Made by a program: the position numbers and the translations under genes. A stretch of 43,475 nucleotides of DNA from contig NTKA01000011.1 in assembly GCA_002456975.1 (NCBI GenBank), positions 1-43,475 on the forward strand, written 5' to 3'. Position 1 is the stretch's first letter; each line of letters begins with the position of its first letter. This DNA is from Halieaceae bacterium MED-G27. Lineage in GTDB: Bacteria > Pseudomonadota > Gammaproteobacteria > Pseudomonadales > Halieaceae. Under the pieces are notes generated by a model. The model ran no database searches and was not told the origin of the DNA. It worked only from the letters and a program-made list of their open reading frames with translations. Of this stretch, positions 1 through 8,395 are shown piece after piece.

Positions 1-992
1 TGACGCCAAGCATTACCCGTCAGTTCGTAGTTCTTTGAGGTTGCCTCAAGGGTCTCACTGTCCAAGCCCTCCGCCAGCACTTTGGCTGCAGGATAAGGCG
101 CTTCCGCATTCAAATAGTAGTAAGCGAGATTTACCAACTCGGCACTGCGATCCAACAAGCCCTGTTCGTGTGTCGCGATGAGCATCGCGAGCGCTCGATC
201 ATCGTCGCGCTTCTCTGTGTAAATCTGAGCCGCTTGCACCCAATACTGCTTCTTCGGGTAATACAAGATAAGTGACTTAACTGTCTCGAGCGCACTGTCG
301 ATATCACCCTTGTCGTAGTAAAGGAATTGCGCGAGAGCGTACCACTGCTCTTTTGGAATCTTGCCCGCGGCCTTCTCCATGTCCATGGCGACGTTGATAT
401 TTCTCAACGACTCATCGTAATCCTTTAACTGGTAGTACCCGTTTGCCAACAATACAAAAGCGTTGGAGTTTGGCTTGTCCGTCAGATCCAGCCAAACAAG
501 TAGCGCATCAACACCGTTCTTCCAGTCTTCTTGAACGAAGTAAAGCTGTGCGATGGTGTATCTTGTGTTGATCTCGAGCGCCAACGGAATATCTGGCTGC
601 TCAATCACTAGCTCGTAGTATCGTAATGAGCCTTTGTAGTCCTCGTTGGCATACCGCAAAAACGCGTAAGTGTTGTAGACGTTAGCTAGCTCGTAACTGT
701 TGAGCGACCGCTTCTTGCTGGTCTCACCAATCATCTCGTCCAGGATCGCCTGGGCACCAACGTAATCCTTTGCTTCAGCGAGCTCCTGCGCTTCAGCTAG
801 CTTTTCGTACACTGCATTACGAAGAGCTGGTGTTTTTCTGGTTTCGCGCTCCTTGGGCTTATCATCCGACTGCGCGTAAGCCGCTGGAACCACAGAAAGA
901 GTACCGCCTATGTGGCTACTAGCCACACCCGCGACTAAAACCACAGCTACGCATATAGCTTGACTGAGCAGCCGCATCATCGTTTCTCGCAT
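1..992 (-). CDS. TPR-repeat protein of the TonB operon (partial, 3' end outside window)
   Basis: The reading frame is open from the ATG at 992 to the window edge, so about 330 residues are visible and the C-terminus is missing. A hydrophobic stretch near residues 8-38 ending in an AYAQS-like cleavage site looks like a signal peptide, so the protein is probably periplasmic. The rest is helical and rich in Tyr/Ala pairs spaced like tetratricopeptide repeats (for example the segments containing YNTYAFLRY and QWYALAQFLYY). The start overlaps the tonB stop as TAATG and is preceded by a GGGAGG ribosome site. TPR lipoproteins or periplasmic proteins close TonB2-type operons in other marine gammaproteobacteria, where they are thought to assist the TonB complex; that role is inferred from context. 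Confidence 0.8.
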   Translation of the reverse strand, partial: MRETMMRLLSQAICVAVVLVAGVASSHIGGTLSVVPAAYAQSDDKPKERETRKTPALRNAVYEKLAEAQELAEAKDYVGAQAILDEMIGETSKKRSLNSYELANVYNTYAFLRYANEDYKGSLRYYELVIEQPDIPLALEINTRYTIAQLYFVQEDWKNGVDALLVWLDLTDKPNSNAFVLLANGYYQLKDYDESLRNINVAMDMEKAAGKIPKEQWYALAQFLYYDKGDIDSALETVKSLILYYPKKQYWVQAAQIYTEKRDDDRALAMLIATHEQGLLDRSAELVNLAYYYLNAEAPYPAAKVLAEGLDSETLEATSKNYELTGNAWR

Positions 993-1609
993 TACCTGCC
1001 TCCCTCAAGTTCGTAAGTGAACTTGTTAGCAACGCCCACCACTTCAATCGCCTGACCATCGACTACTCGTGGCTTGTACTTAAACTTCTCCGCAGCTTTG
1101 ATTGAAGCGCTTCGGAAAATCGACTGCGGACAGTCTTGCTCAGGGTTGGCAATATAAGGATCACGGATCGATCCACTCGAAGTAACCGTATAAGTGACAA
1201 TACAGAAGCCTTCCAGGCCACGTGTTTGCGCCCGTCTCGGGTAAATTGGCGCCACTTTTACAATGGGAAGATACTCTCCGTCTCCGGATGACATGCCACT
1301 CGCATTAATATTCACCGTTACAGCCACTGCCGGCGCAGTGTTGGCCATGTTCATATCGACGTCGGTATCAAACTCAAGAGGCTCCATATCCGGCGGAGGT
1401 TCCTCGGGATCTTCGACTTTCTCAGGCAACACTTCCTTGAGATTTGTCTCAATCACCTTGTCGGGAACAACGATATCGGCAATCTTTCGCGCCTTTGTTT
1501 CCTCTTGCTGAAAGTCACGCGACACCAATACAGTCATGATGTAAAACAAGCCGACAGCGATAGGGACAGCTACAACAGCGCCTATTATTGATCGCACACT
1601 AGCTGGCAT
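992..1609 (-). CDS. tonB: TonB energy transducer (TonB2-type)
   Basis: A 205-residue protein with one N-terminal transmembrane anchor (about residues 8-28). A Pro/Glu-rich periplasmic linker follows (EDPEEPPPDMEP region, near 65-80). The C-terminal TonB domain carries the conserved APIYP motif and ends with a YKPR strand. TonB spans the periplasm and passes energy from ExbB/ExbD to outer-membrane TonB-dependent receptors. The short linker and the position after two exbD genes match the compact TonB2 class rather than long enterobacterial TonB. It starts 5 bases after the preceding exbD stop. No receptor gene is visible in the window, so the substrate cannot be named. Confidence 0.92.
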   Translation of the reverse strand: MPASVRSIIGAVVAVPIAVGLFYIMTVLVSRDFQQEETKARKIADIVVPDKVIETNLKEVLPEKVEDPEEPPPDMEPLEFDTDVDMNMANTAPAVAVTVNINASGMSSGDGEYLPIVKVAPIYPRRAQTRGLEGFCIVTYTVTSSGSIRDPYIANPEQDCPQSIFRSASIKAAEKFKYKPRVVDGQAIEVVGVANKFTYELEGGR

Positions 1610-1614
1610 ATCGC

Positions 1615-2037
1615 TTAAGCCTCGTCAGTCGAGATGCACGGCGGCGCTGTCAGCACTGGCCGAACTGTATCAATCAGTTCTTCAACAGCGAACGCTGGCG
1701 TTTCTCGGTCGATTTGAATCACTATATTTGCCTGAGGCGCCTCCTTCTTAGCAGCCTCTGCAGTTCTCAATGCCCGGTCAAGGGGCACTTTGTTCTTGTT
1801 GTAGTAAATCTCGCCGCGCGTATCTACCGCAAAAATAATCGTACCGCGCTCGCATGCCTCGGTAGTTTCTGCCTGCGGCTTGAAGATCTCGATACCAGGC
1901 TCTTTCACAAAAGAAGAAGTGACAATAAAGAATATCAACATAATAAAGACGACGTCCAACATCGGCGTCAAGTCAATTTGATTCTCTTCCTGCTTTGAAG
2001 CCGCGGACGGGCGACCAGCTTGATCTCGCAAACTCAT
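1615..2037 (-). CDS. exbD: ExbD/TolR-family biopolymer transport protein (second copy)
   Basis: A 140-residue protein with a cytoplasmic N-terminus, one transmembrane helix starting at the IDLTPMLDVVFIMLIFF signature, and a periplasmic domain. The Asp in LTPMLD is the residue family members need for proton translocation. It is a paralogue of the exbD just upstream, from which it is separated by 3 bases. It differs in its periplasmic half, which contains two cysteines (TTEACER and a C-terminal PPCIS). It probably forms the ion-driven motor with the ExbB proteins. Two exbD genes in tandem suggest a heteromeric ExbD pair, which is inference. Confidence 0.92.
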   Translation of the reverse strand: MSLRDQAGRPSAASKQEENQIDLTPMLDVVFIMLIFFIVTSSFVKEPGIEIFKPQAETTEACERGTIIFAVDTRGEIYYNKNKVPLDRALRTAEAAKKEAPQANIVIQIDRETPAFAVEELIDTVRPVLTAPPCISTDEA

Positions 2038-2040
2038 ACG

Positions 2041-2448
2041 TTAACCCTTATCACTGGCCCAGTTGACGATGCCAACACCCGCTTCGCGCGCTGCATCGGC
2101 CACATCTACGACGATACCCGACTTCGCACCTTTCTCTACCTTGACTGTCACCGGCGCTTCAGGATCCTCCGCCAACAGACGCTGGATATTCGCTCGTACT
2201 GCGCGGACGTCAACTCTGCGGTTTTCCATCCAAATCTGACCGTCTGACGCTATCTCAACAACAATACTTACCGAATCATTAGGATCCTGCTGCTGGTTGT
2301 CATCAGGCCGGTTTACCTCAATACCTGCTTCCTTAATGAAAGAAGCGACCACGATGAAAAAGATAAGCATGATGAAAACAACGTCAAGCATTGGGGTTAA
2401 ATCGATTTCAGCCCCGTCCTGCTCTTGTTCTTTTGCTATTTTTCGCAC
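2041..2448 (-). CDS. exbD: ExbD/TolR-family biopolymer transport protein (first copy)
   Basis: A 135-residue protein with the same DLTPMLDVVFIMLIFFIV membrane signature as its downstream paralogue, including the conserved membrane Asp, followed by a periplasmic domain of about 90 residues. Translation starts at a GTG (2448) with an AGGA ribosome site 8 bases upstream. It sits between the short exbB and the second exbD, within one minus-strand operon. Its likely role is the proton-conducting partner of ExbB in energising TonB. Confidence 0.92.
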   Translation of the reverse strand: MRKIAKEQEQDGAEIDLTPMLDVVFIMLIFFIVVASFIKEAGIEVNRPDDNQQQDPNDSVSIVVEIASDGQIWMENRRVDVRAVRANIQRLLAEDPEAPVTVKVEKGAKSGIVVDVADAAREAGVGIVNWASDKG

Positions 2449-2471
2449 TTAAAAAGTCCTCTGCTGACCGA

Positions 2472-2993
2472 TCAGTGATCAGACGTCAGCTGATCCTCCA
2501 AGAGTTGCTGCTCACGCAAAGCAATGCTCTGAAGCTGTGTATTTGCAAATAGCCCTGACAATGCGGCTACCATTCCCGCCATCGTTGGAATGGTAGATCG
2601 TTCAACACCGCCGGCCATGGATTTAGCATCGCCACCACCGGTGACCGCCATCACATTAAACACCTCGATCATCCCAGTCACTGTGCCCAGCAACCCCAGC
2701 AGCGGGCAAAGCGCCACGCAGGTCGCGATCAGTCCCATATTGTCGTTGATTAGCCCTCGACTCTGAGACAGCAGCTTCACTCGGATTTGCTTGGCATTCC
2801 AAGATTTCCGCTCACCTCTACCTTCCCAAGCATCAATAACTGCGATCTTGTCAGTTTTCCAACCTCCAGCCAGAAAATAAACAAATCGCTCAATGATCAA
2901 GGTCCACATAAAGAATACTAGGATGGCGATGAGCCAGAGGACATCGCCCCCTTTGCTCATGAAGGCCAAAATGGTACTGATTAAGTCTCCCAT
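2472..2993 (-). CDS. exbB: ExbB/TolQ-family proton channel protein (short form, ExbB2)
   Basis: A MotA/TolQ/ExbB-domain protein of 173 residues if the ATG at 2993 is used; a TTG directly before it would add one residue. A GGAG ribosome site lies 9 bases upstream of the ATG. Three membrane segments are visible. The family signature GLLGTVTGMIEVFNVMA is followed by a Gly/Ala-rich helix containing a conserved Thr (STIPTMAG). The length matches ExbB2 of TonB2 systems rather than the 240-residue ExbB1. Together with the long ExbB immediately upstream it should form the stator around ExbD dimers. Confidence 0.92.
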   Translation of the reverse strand: MGDLISTILAFMSKGGDVLWLIAILVFFMWTLIIERFVYFLAGGWKTDKIAVIDAWEGRGERKSWNAKQIRVKLLSQSRGLINDNMGLIATCVALCPLLGLLGTVTGMIEVFNVMAVTGGGDAKSMAGGVERSTIPTMAGMVAALSGLFANTQLQSIALREQQLLEDQLTSDH

Positions 2994-3018
2994 CAATCTT
3001 TACTCCGAGTAATTCGAG

Positions 3019-4440
3019 TTAGCTGCCAGTAGCTTCAGCTCGCTCGGCAACAATACCGGTCGCCTGCTCGTTTATGATGTGGATGACTTTCTGTGCTCGC
3101 CCGTTCACGATGGTGTGTAACAACACTGTTGGGATGGCTACCAACAGACCCAGTACTGTAGTTACAAGCGCACTCGAGATACCACCGGCCATCGCCTTGG
3201 GATCACCAGCACCAAAGATCGTAATCGCCTGGAAGGTAATAATCATACCGGTTACTGTACCGAGCAGACCCATCAAGGGAGCCACCGCAGCGATAATCTT
3301 CAGCAGCGTCAGACCTGACTCCAGCTTCGGCGTCTCTCGAAGCACAGCTTCGGCCATCTTGAGCTCGAGAGTCTCAGTATCGATGCTTCGATTGTCTTGG
3401 CTCACCTTAAGTACGCGACCCAATGGATTGTTATCGTTAGCATCAGACGATTTCAACTGTCGCGATACCGCTCCGCCAACCATGGTCAACATAATAACTC
3501 GGTATATCGCCAGTAAGAATGCAAACGCACCAACGGCCGTAATTGCGTACCCGACATAGCCGCCCTGATGCCAACGCTCTTCAAGCGTGGGCGTGTCGAT
3601 AATCGCAGCTAGGAAAGAACCACCGGTTGGGCCAGTTGGATCGATACCGAACTGTGAAAGACCCGAGGTACTGCCAGCTAGCGCACTTGCCTGAGCAGTC
3701 GCGCCACCACCGGGCTGGCGAGGCAATTCCGCCAATTTGTCGTTGTTGTAGGTCAAATAATTACCGCTAGCATCGATAATGTTAAATGCACCAACACGAA
3801 CCACATCACGTGATCCGATTTCACCGGATGGCGTCGCAACGTCAGCCGCGAAACGTGACACCACGCCTTGCTCGCTGATCTCACGTAACATTTCGAACCA
3901 TACACGCTCGATCTCTTCGATCTGAGGCAACCGGTCTGATCCTGTCATCTTAGCAATTAAGTCTTTCAAGAATACTTCGCGGTCGGGGTACTCAGCACTG
4001 ACCAGTGAAACCTCAATGTTAGACGCGAGGTCGCCCGACGCTGCAGTCAGGTGACCGAAAAGTTCTGCGAGTGTACCCAGACGCTCTTTCAGTTGGTCTT
4101 GCTTAGCAGCGATCAGCAGTTCGTTGTCCTCAAACTGCTTTTCGAGTCGCGCCGACCGACGCTCTTCCGCAGCCCGCTCTCGGCGAGCGCGCTCCAAAGC
4201 GGCTTGCTGATTGGCTTTGTCCTGCTGGAAACGCTGCTCACGGGCCTCATTTTCTGCGGCGGCTCGCGCGCGCCCCTGCTTTACGAGATCGAGTAACTCA
4301 TCCATATTCTGAGCTGCGATTTCTTGCGGCGTTGGTCCTGCTGGCACTTCTGGCGCCGCCGCTTCTTGTGCATAGACACCACTCGAGGCAATTAAACCTG
4401 CGACTGCAAATGCGGTTGCTTTAAAAAACTTAACCTTCAT
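3019..4440 (-). CDS. ttpC: TtpC-type long ExbB/MotA-family protein
   Basis: A 473-residue protein. It has a signal peptide (first 24 residues, ending VYAQE), a long periplasmic region with an Arg/Ala/Glu-rich coiled coil at about residues 45-125, and a C-terminal TolQ/ExbB domain from about 290. That domain contains a GLLGTVTGM signature with conserved membrane helices. This architecture matches TtpC of vibrio TonB2 systems, where the protein is essential for TonB2-dependent iron uptake and is thought to bridge the inner-membrane motor to periplasmic partners. It lies 1 base downstream of the DUF3450 gene and 25 bases before the short exbB, consistent with one operon. The gene name follows the vibrio system. 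Confidence 0.88.
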   Translation of the reverse strand: MKVKFFKATAFAVAGLIASSGVYAQEAAAPEVPAGPTPQEIAAQNMDELLDLVKQGRARAAAENEAREQRFQQDKANQQAALERARRERAAEERRSARLEKQFEDNELLIAAKQDQLKERLGTLAELFGHLTAASGDLASNIEVSLVSAEYPDREVFLKDLIAKMTGSDRLPQIEEIERVWFEMLREISEQGVVSRFAADVATPSGEIGSRDVVRVGAFNIIDASGNYLTYNNDKLAELPRQPGGGATAQASALAGSTSGLSQFGIDPTGPTGGSFLAAIIDTPTLEERWHQGGYVGYAITAVGAFAFLLAIYRVIMLTMVGGAVSRQLKSSDANDNNPLGRVLKVSQDNRSIDTETLELKMAEAVLRETPKLESGLTLLKIIAAVAPLMGLLGTVTGMIITFQAITIFGAGDPKAMAGGISSALVTTVLGLLVAIPTVLLHTIVNGRAQKVIHIINEQATGIVAERAEATGS

Positions 4441-4441
4441 T

Positions 4442-5221
4442 TTAGTTAGCCTCCGGTGCCGCTACGGGCATATTCAAGAGATCAATAGTTGCTTGCTTCT
4501 TAGCAATTCGGACACCCTTGCGAACTTCCGCAGAGTAGTCGGAGGCAGACAATGCCTCCCATGACGCTGACTCTTTATTCCACGCTCCACTCTCGGCTGC
4601 ATCGGTTGTCTGGTAAATCAACGCCACGCGCCCTATCCGCAACATATCCACGTCGCGCTCGGAGCCACCCACGGTAATCGTATCGCTGTAGGCTTCGATG
4701 CCCCTGCCGTACTGAAGCTCGATCGAGTAAAGCTCCAGAACTTGACGAAACGCCTCGGCAGCAGTCACGTCTGAGCGATCTAAGTTACTGCGGACCGCTT
4801 CGATATTGCCCAAGCGAGTATCAAGATCAAACGGCATATCAAGGTTGATGAACTGCTCTAAGGCGTCGACCATCCGAGTCACGAGTGGTGGTATCTGACG
4901 CTGAATCACGGCCGAGTCAGAAATCGACTGATCGATATCAGCGATGCGGCGGTTTTGGTTTTCGATCTGACGATCGAGGCGCGCGTTGTATACCTTGAGC
5001 CCCTCCACCTGCTTTATTACCGTCTTGTAGTCAGACAGCAGATCACGAGTTTCGTCAGCGAGGCGATCGATATTAATCTGAGACGCTGCCGCGTCGTCAG
5101 TACGATCTTTACCTACCTGCATAATTGCATCTAGAGATTCAGCGTTCGCCGCTGATACTCCTGTGAGGCTAGCGATCAGAGTCGCCGAACCGAGGAGTGT
5201 TTTAAGCCGAGTCACAGTCAT
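4442..5221 (-). CDS. DUF3450 periplasmic coiled-coil protein, first gene of TonB operon
   Basis: A 259-residue protein with a signal peptide (about residues 1-27, ending SAANAES). A long heptad-rich helix follows (about 50-105, with LKVYNARLDRQIENQN), then a helical globular domain. DUF3450 proteins are regularly encoded just upstream of ttpC-exbB-exbD-tonB in marine gammaproteobacteria; their exact function is unknown. Conserved linkage suggests a structural role with the coiled-coil part of TtpC. The start has a GAGGAAG ribosome site 10 bases upstream. About 200 non-coding bases precede it and must hold the operon promoter, but I see no convincing Fur box. Confidence 0.85.
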   Translation of the reverse strand: MTVTRLKTLLGSATLIASLTGVSAANAESLDAIMQVGKDRTDDAAASQINIDRLADETRDLLSDYKTVIKQVEGLKVYNARLDRQIENQNRRIADIDQSISDSAVIQRQIPPLVTRMVDALEQFINLDMPFDLDTRLGNIEAVRSNLDRSDVTAAEAFRQVLELYSIELQYGRGIEAYSDTITVGGSERDVDMLRIGRVALIYQTTDAAESGAWNKESASWEALSASDYSAEVRKGVRIAKKQATIDLLNMPVAAPEAN

Positions 5222-5424
5222 GGGATTTATACTTCCTCAAGCAAAAGAATTCTAAGACCAGTCAAGATCCATTTTTCGTCATTACGGAATGAGCTCGATT
5301 ACAGATCTATTTATTCACCGTGTTGGAACCTGTTCGAGCGAGTCCGAAACTCTATCGTCGAACTTTGCCGTTGGCAACGTCTCTCACGAGCAATCGGGCA
5401 CGAATCCGTAAAATTTATGAGGCA
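5222..5424. other. Intergenic region upstream of the TonB operon
   Basis: About 200 bases separate the end of folA from the DUF3450 gene, both on the minus strand. I find no credible ORF in it. A small inverted repeat (TTGCC-AAC-GGCAA on the minus strand, near 5365-5377) is present, but there is no terminator with a U-run. A -35-like TTGACT lies near 5260-5270 on the minus strand without a convincing -10 at the right distance. The TonB operon promoter presumably lies here. Confidence 0.4.
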
Positions 5425-5946
5425 TCAGGGCTTTTCAAGCTCAACCACCGAGAAGTTGTGACTGTTTTGCGTGCCACCCTCGACGTCAGAGCACTTACGC
5501 TCGATCCAGTGATCGAAGCTCGAGAGATCAAAAAAGGCATCGCCATCGACTTGGCCGTGCACCCGAGTGACAACGGCCCGAGTGCAAAATGGTAACGCCT
5601 GACGGTAGACCTCAGCTCCACCGATAATCATGACGCTATCGGCGCCATCGATCAGCGCTTGTTGCTCTGCTAAATCAATCGCATCGCCAATCGTAGCGGC
5701 AGTGGATACGCCTACCGCCTGCCAATCAGTGCTTCGCGTCAAAATGATATTGAGTCGCCCAGGCAAGGGACGACCGATGGACTCAAAGGTCTTTCTACCC
5801 ATGATGATTGGGCGGCCCATTGTGGTCTGCTTGAAGTGCTTCAGGTCATCCGGAAGATCCCAAGGCAAGGCATTGCCCCTGCCAATCACACCATTATCTG
5901 CCACAGCAACGACGAGCGTCACTTCCAAATCACTGTCAAATGTCAT
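5425..5946 (-). CDS. folA: Dihydrofolate reductase
   Basis: Type I dihydrofolate reductase of 173 residues, which reduces dihydrofolate to tetrahydrofolate with NADPH. Motifs seen are VVAVADNGVIGRGNALPWDLPDD (split here by the Pro-Trp of the active-site loop), the NADPH-binding MGRKTFESIGRPLPGR, and VMIIGGAEVYRQ near residue 105. The acidic active-site residue is the Asp in WDLPDDLKHF. I chose the ATG at 5946 over the TTG two codons upstream. It begins 2 bases after the thyA stop, so the two genes are probably translationally coupled. ThyA consumes methylene-tetrahydrofolate and makes dihydrofolate, which FolA recycles. Confidence 0.95.
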   Translation of the reverse strand: MTFDSDLEVTLVVAVADNGVIGRGNALPWDLPDDLKHFKQTTMGRPIIMGRKTFESIGRPLPGRLNIILTRSTDWQAVGVSTAATIGDAIDLAEQQALIDGADSVMIIGGAEVYRQALPFCTRAVVTRVHGQVDGDAFFDLSSFDHWIERKCSDVEGGTQNSHNFSVVELEKP

Positions 5947-5948
5947 GA

Positions 5949-6782
5949 TCAAATCGCCACCGGGGCAGCGATATTTGGCTCAGGGTCGTAACCCTTGAGT
6001 ACAAAGTCTTCAAATTTGTAGCCATAAATCGAGTCTGGACACCTGAGAATCTGGAGCTGTGGGCGCGCTTTTGGCTGCCTTGCCAACTGAGTCGCCACTT
6101 GCTCCCAATGATTGCTGTAAAGATGACAGTCGCCCATGGTGACTATGACCTCTCCCGGTACCAAGCCAACCTGCTGAGCCAACATGTGAACCAAGAGTGC
6201 GACCGAGGCGATATTAAAAGGCAAGCCAAGAAATGCATCGCTAGAGCGGATGTAGAGCATGGCTGATAACTTACCGTCGGCAACGTAGAGCTGATAGAGC
6301 AGGTGGCACGGTGGCAATGCCATCCGGCCTTGCTCCACATTTTCTTGTGGCGAAATCGATTCATCAGGTAAGTATTCGACATTCCATGCATGAAACAGGA
6401 TACGGCGGCTCTCGGGCCTATTCCGAAGGCAATCGAGGACGTAATCGATTTGGTTGATAGAACCACCATCGCGCGTGGGCCAATTAACCCACTGAGCGCC
6501 ATACAGCGGCCCAAGATCACCAGACTCAGTGGCCCATTCATCCCAAATTGAAACGCCATGCTCGCGCAGCCATTGCGTATTGGTATCGCCACTCAAAAAC
6601 CAAATAAGCTCATTCACCACGCTTTTAAAGTGAACTTTCTTGGTGGTCAGAATGGGAAAGCCGACATCGAGATCAAATCGCAACTGCCGGCCGAATACAG
6701 AGCGGGTTCCTGTGCCTGTGCGATCACCACGATCAGTACCGTTATCGCGGATGTCTGCGAGCAAGTCGAGATAATTCTGCAT
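5949..6782 (-). CDS. thyA: Thymidylate synthase
   Basis: ThyA converts dUMP to dTMP with methylene-tetrahydrofolate. The 277-residue protein shows the [11 protein letters not shown] phosphate-binding loop near residue 20. The active-site cysteine is C159 in [15 protein letters not shown], and [12 protein letters not shown] is the dUMP/folate pocket. It is about 13 residues longer than the E. coli enzyme because of an insertion around residues 138-152 (the [12 protein letters not shown] segment), a length also found in other bacterial ThyA proteins. A TAGGAA ribosome site precedes the ATG. It lies between lgt and folA on the same strand, the usual gammaproteobacterial order. Confidence 0.97.
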   Translation of the reverse strand: MQNYLDLLADIRDNGTDRGDRTGTGTRSVFGRQLRFDLDVGFPILTTKKVHFKSVVNELIWFLSGDTNTQWLREHGVSIWDEWATESGDLGPLYGAQWVNWPTRDGGSINQIDYVLDCLRNRPESRRILFHAWNVEYLPDESISPQENVEQGRMALPPCHLLYQLYVADGKLSAMLYIRSSDAFLGLPFNIASVALLVHMLAQQVGLVPGEVIVTMGDCHLYSNHWEQVATQLARQPKARPQLQILRCPDSIYGYKFEDFVLKGYDPEPNIAAPVAI

Positions 6783-6791
6783 AGCAAGTTC

Positions 6792-7583
6792 CTAGTTGGA
6801 CGGCTGGCGTCGATACGCCCAAATCATTAACAACAGACCACCAATCAGCATGGGTACCGATAATAGCTGCCCTCGAGTCAGCCATCCAAACGCCTCGAAT
6901 CCAATGTGCGCGTCGGGCTCCCTGAAAAACTCCGCGAACGAGCGCAACAGACCGTAGCCAAGCAAAAACAGACCCGCCGCAGACCACGTCGGCCTGGGCT
7001 GTTTAGTAAACCAATACAGCACCACGAACAGCAAAACTCCCTCGAGTGCGAACTGATAGAGCTGTGAGGGGTGGCGCGCTAAACCCAAAGGGTCTTTTGG
7101 AAACACCATAGCCCAAGGTACATCAGTCGCTCTGCCCCATAGCTCTTGGTTAATAAAATTCCCCAACCTACCAAGCGCCAGTCCGATCGGTGCCAATGGC
7201 GCAACAAAGTCCATGACACCAGGAATGCTTAACTTATGGTGTCGGCAGAATAACGACATGGCAGCGATGACCCCAAGCAGACCGCCATGGAATGCCATAC
7301 CTCCCTCCCAAATACGAAACAGCCGGAGCGGATCTGCCATCAGACCGCTCCAGCCATAAAAAATGATGTAGCCAATCCGACCACCCAGAATAATGCCAAG
7401 CGCCGCATAAAAGATTAGATCGTCTAACTGATCTTCAGATACCACAGCGCCGGGCAATCGGGATCGCTGGCGGCCCAACCACCACGCGAATGCGAGGCCA
7501 GCCACATAGGTCAGACCGTACCAGGCGATATTGATAGGCCCTATCGATATCGCGATCGGATCAATTTCGGGATAGGCAATCAT
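6792..7583 (-). CDS. lgt: Prolipoprotein diacylglyceryl transferase
   Basis: An inner-membrane enzyme of 263 residues that transfers diacylglyceryl from phosphatidylglycerol to the lipobox cysteine of prolipoproteins, the first step of lipoprotein maturation. About seven hydrophobic segments are visible. The Lgt signature GRLGNFINQELWGR lies near residues 140-153, and the HGGLLG motif with its catalytic His near 100. The start ATG has an AGAGG ribosome site. The thyA start follows its stop by 9 bases. In relatives ptsP and a TSUP permease gene often lie upstream; here rppH is the next gene up. Confidence 0.96.
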   Translation of the reverse strand: MIAYPEIDPIAISIGPINIAWYGLTYVAGLAFAWWLGRQRSRLPGAVVSEDQLDDLIFYAALGIILGGRIGYIIFYGWSGLMADPLRLFRIWEGGMAFHGGLLGVIAAMSLFCRHHKLSIPGVMDFVAPLAPIGLALGRLGNFINQELWGRATDVPWAMVFPKDPLGLARHPSQLYQFALEGVLLFVVLYWFTKQPRPTWSAAGLFLLGYGLLRSFAEFFREPDAHIGFEAFGWLTRGQLLSVPMLIGGLLLMIWAYRRQPSN

Positions 7584-7726
7584 GTCAGAAGCTACCTCTT
7601 TAACATTTGGGCTTAGAAATATCGGGGCTTACGCAACCATCGCTTTCAATGCAGAAATAGGCGCTTTATCTGCGCACGCAACTCGTTTCATTTTCTTAGT
7701 TTCAGGTTCCGAGCAATCGCGCCCAA

Positions 7727-8281
7727 TTATCGTCGCCGCCGTCCGCCACCCCTGCGCCCACGACGCGGCTGCTCTGCCGCCAACAACTCCGACAGTGCAG
7801 CGCGATATACATCACGCTTAAAATCAACGACGGCTGCCACTGGATGCCAGTAGGTGACCCAGCGCCAATGGTCGAACTCAGGCGTATCGTCCAAATCGAG
7901 CCTAACCGCATCGTCGTCCGCCTCAAGTCTCAGCAAAAACCATTTCTGCTTTTGCCCTATGCAAACGGGTGACTCGTATTTTCGGACGTACTTTGCCGGC
8001 AACCGATATTTATGCCAGCTCTTAGTCTGCGCGAGCAAGGTAACGTGCTCGGGCAGCAATCCTACCTCTTCTCTGAGCTCGCGATACATAGCTTCTTCAG
8101 CAGACTCATCGGCATCAATCCCACCCTGAGGAAACTGCCAAGAATCTCGCCCTTTGACGCGACGGCCCCAAAGCACTCGACCCTCTTTGTTGCTGATGAC
8201 AATGCCGACATTCGGCCGGAAGCCTTGCTCATCAATCACTCTGGCTTTGCCAGGCTCAGTGCCCATTTGATCACTAGACAC
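7727..8281 (-). CDS. rppH: RNA pyrophosphohydrolase (Nudix) with Arg-rich tail
   Basis: A Nudix hydrolase of the RppH/NudH type, which removes pyrophosphate from 5'-triphosphorylated mRNA and triggers RNase E decay. It has the family opening [20 protein letters not shown], and the Nudix box ([20 protein letters not shown]) near residues 54-73. The start is uncertain. A GTG at 8281 has a TAAGGA site 10 bases upstream and gives 184 residues. A GTG at 8239 would begin right at the usual [10 protein letters not shown] start and give 170. The C-terminus is unusual: the last 13 residues contain eight arginines with glycines, a probable RNA-contacting tail (inference). Confidence 0.94.
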   Translation of the reverse strand: MSSDQMGTEPGKARVIDEQGFRPNVGIVISNKEGRVLWGRRVKGRDSWQFPQGGIDADESAEEAMYRELREEVGLLPEHVTLLAQTKSWHKYRLPAKYVRKYESPVCIGQKQKWFLLRLEADDDAVRLDLDDTPEFDHWRWVTYWHPVAAVVDFKRDVYRAALSELLAAEQPRRGRRGGGRRRR

Positions 8282-8395
8282 AGCTAGATTCCTTACATGG
8301 AATATGTCGCCTCGGACGCATCGTAGATTTGCTCGTTAACAACATAAGTCTCTTCAAATATCGCGTATCATAGCTCAAAACACAGGCGAGCTAAG

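Noticed and set aside
5320-5595. Plus-strand ORF of 91 codons over the folA 3' end
   Set aside because: It lies antisense to folA and has no family resemblance; a shadow of the folA coding pattern.
6143-6592. 149-codon minus-strand ORF inside thyA
   Set aside because: It overlaps the clear thyA frame in another register and lacks recognisable domains.
7584-7660. Sigma-32-like promoter (TTGAAA and CCCCGATAT on the minus strand) before lgt
   Set aside because: Spacing is longer than the consensus and the -10 match is partial; not supported.
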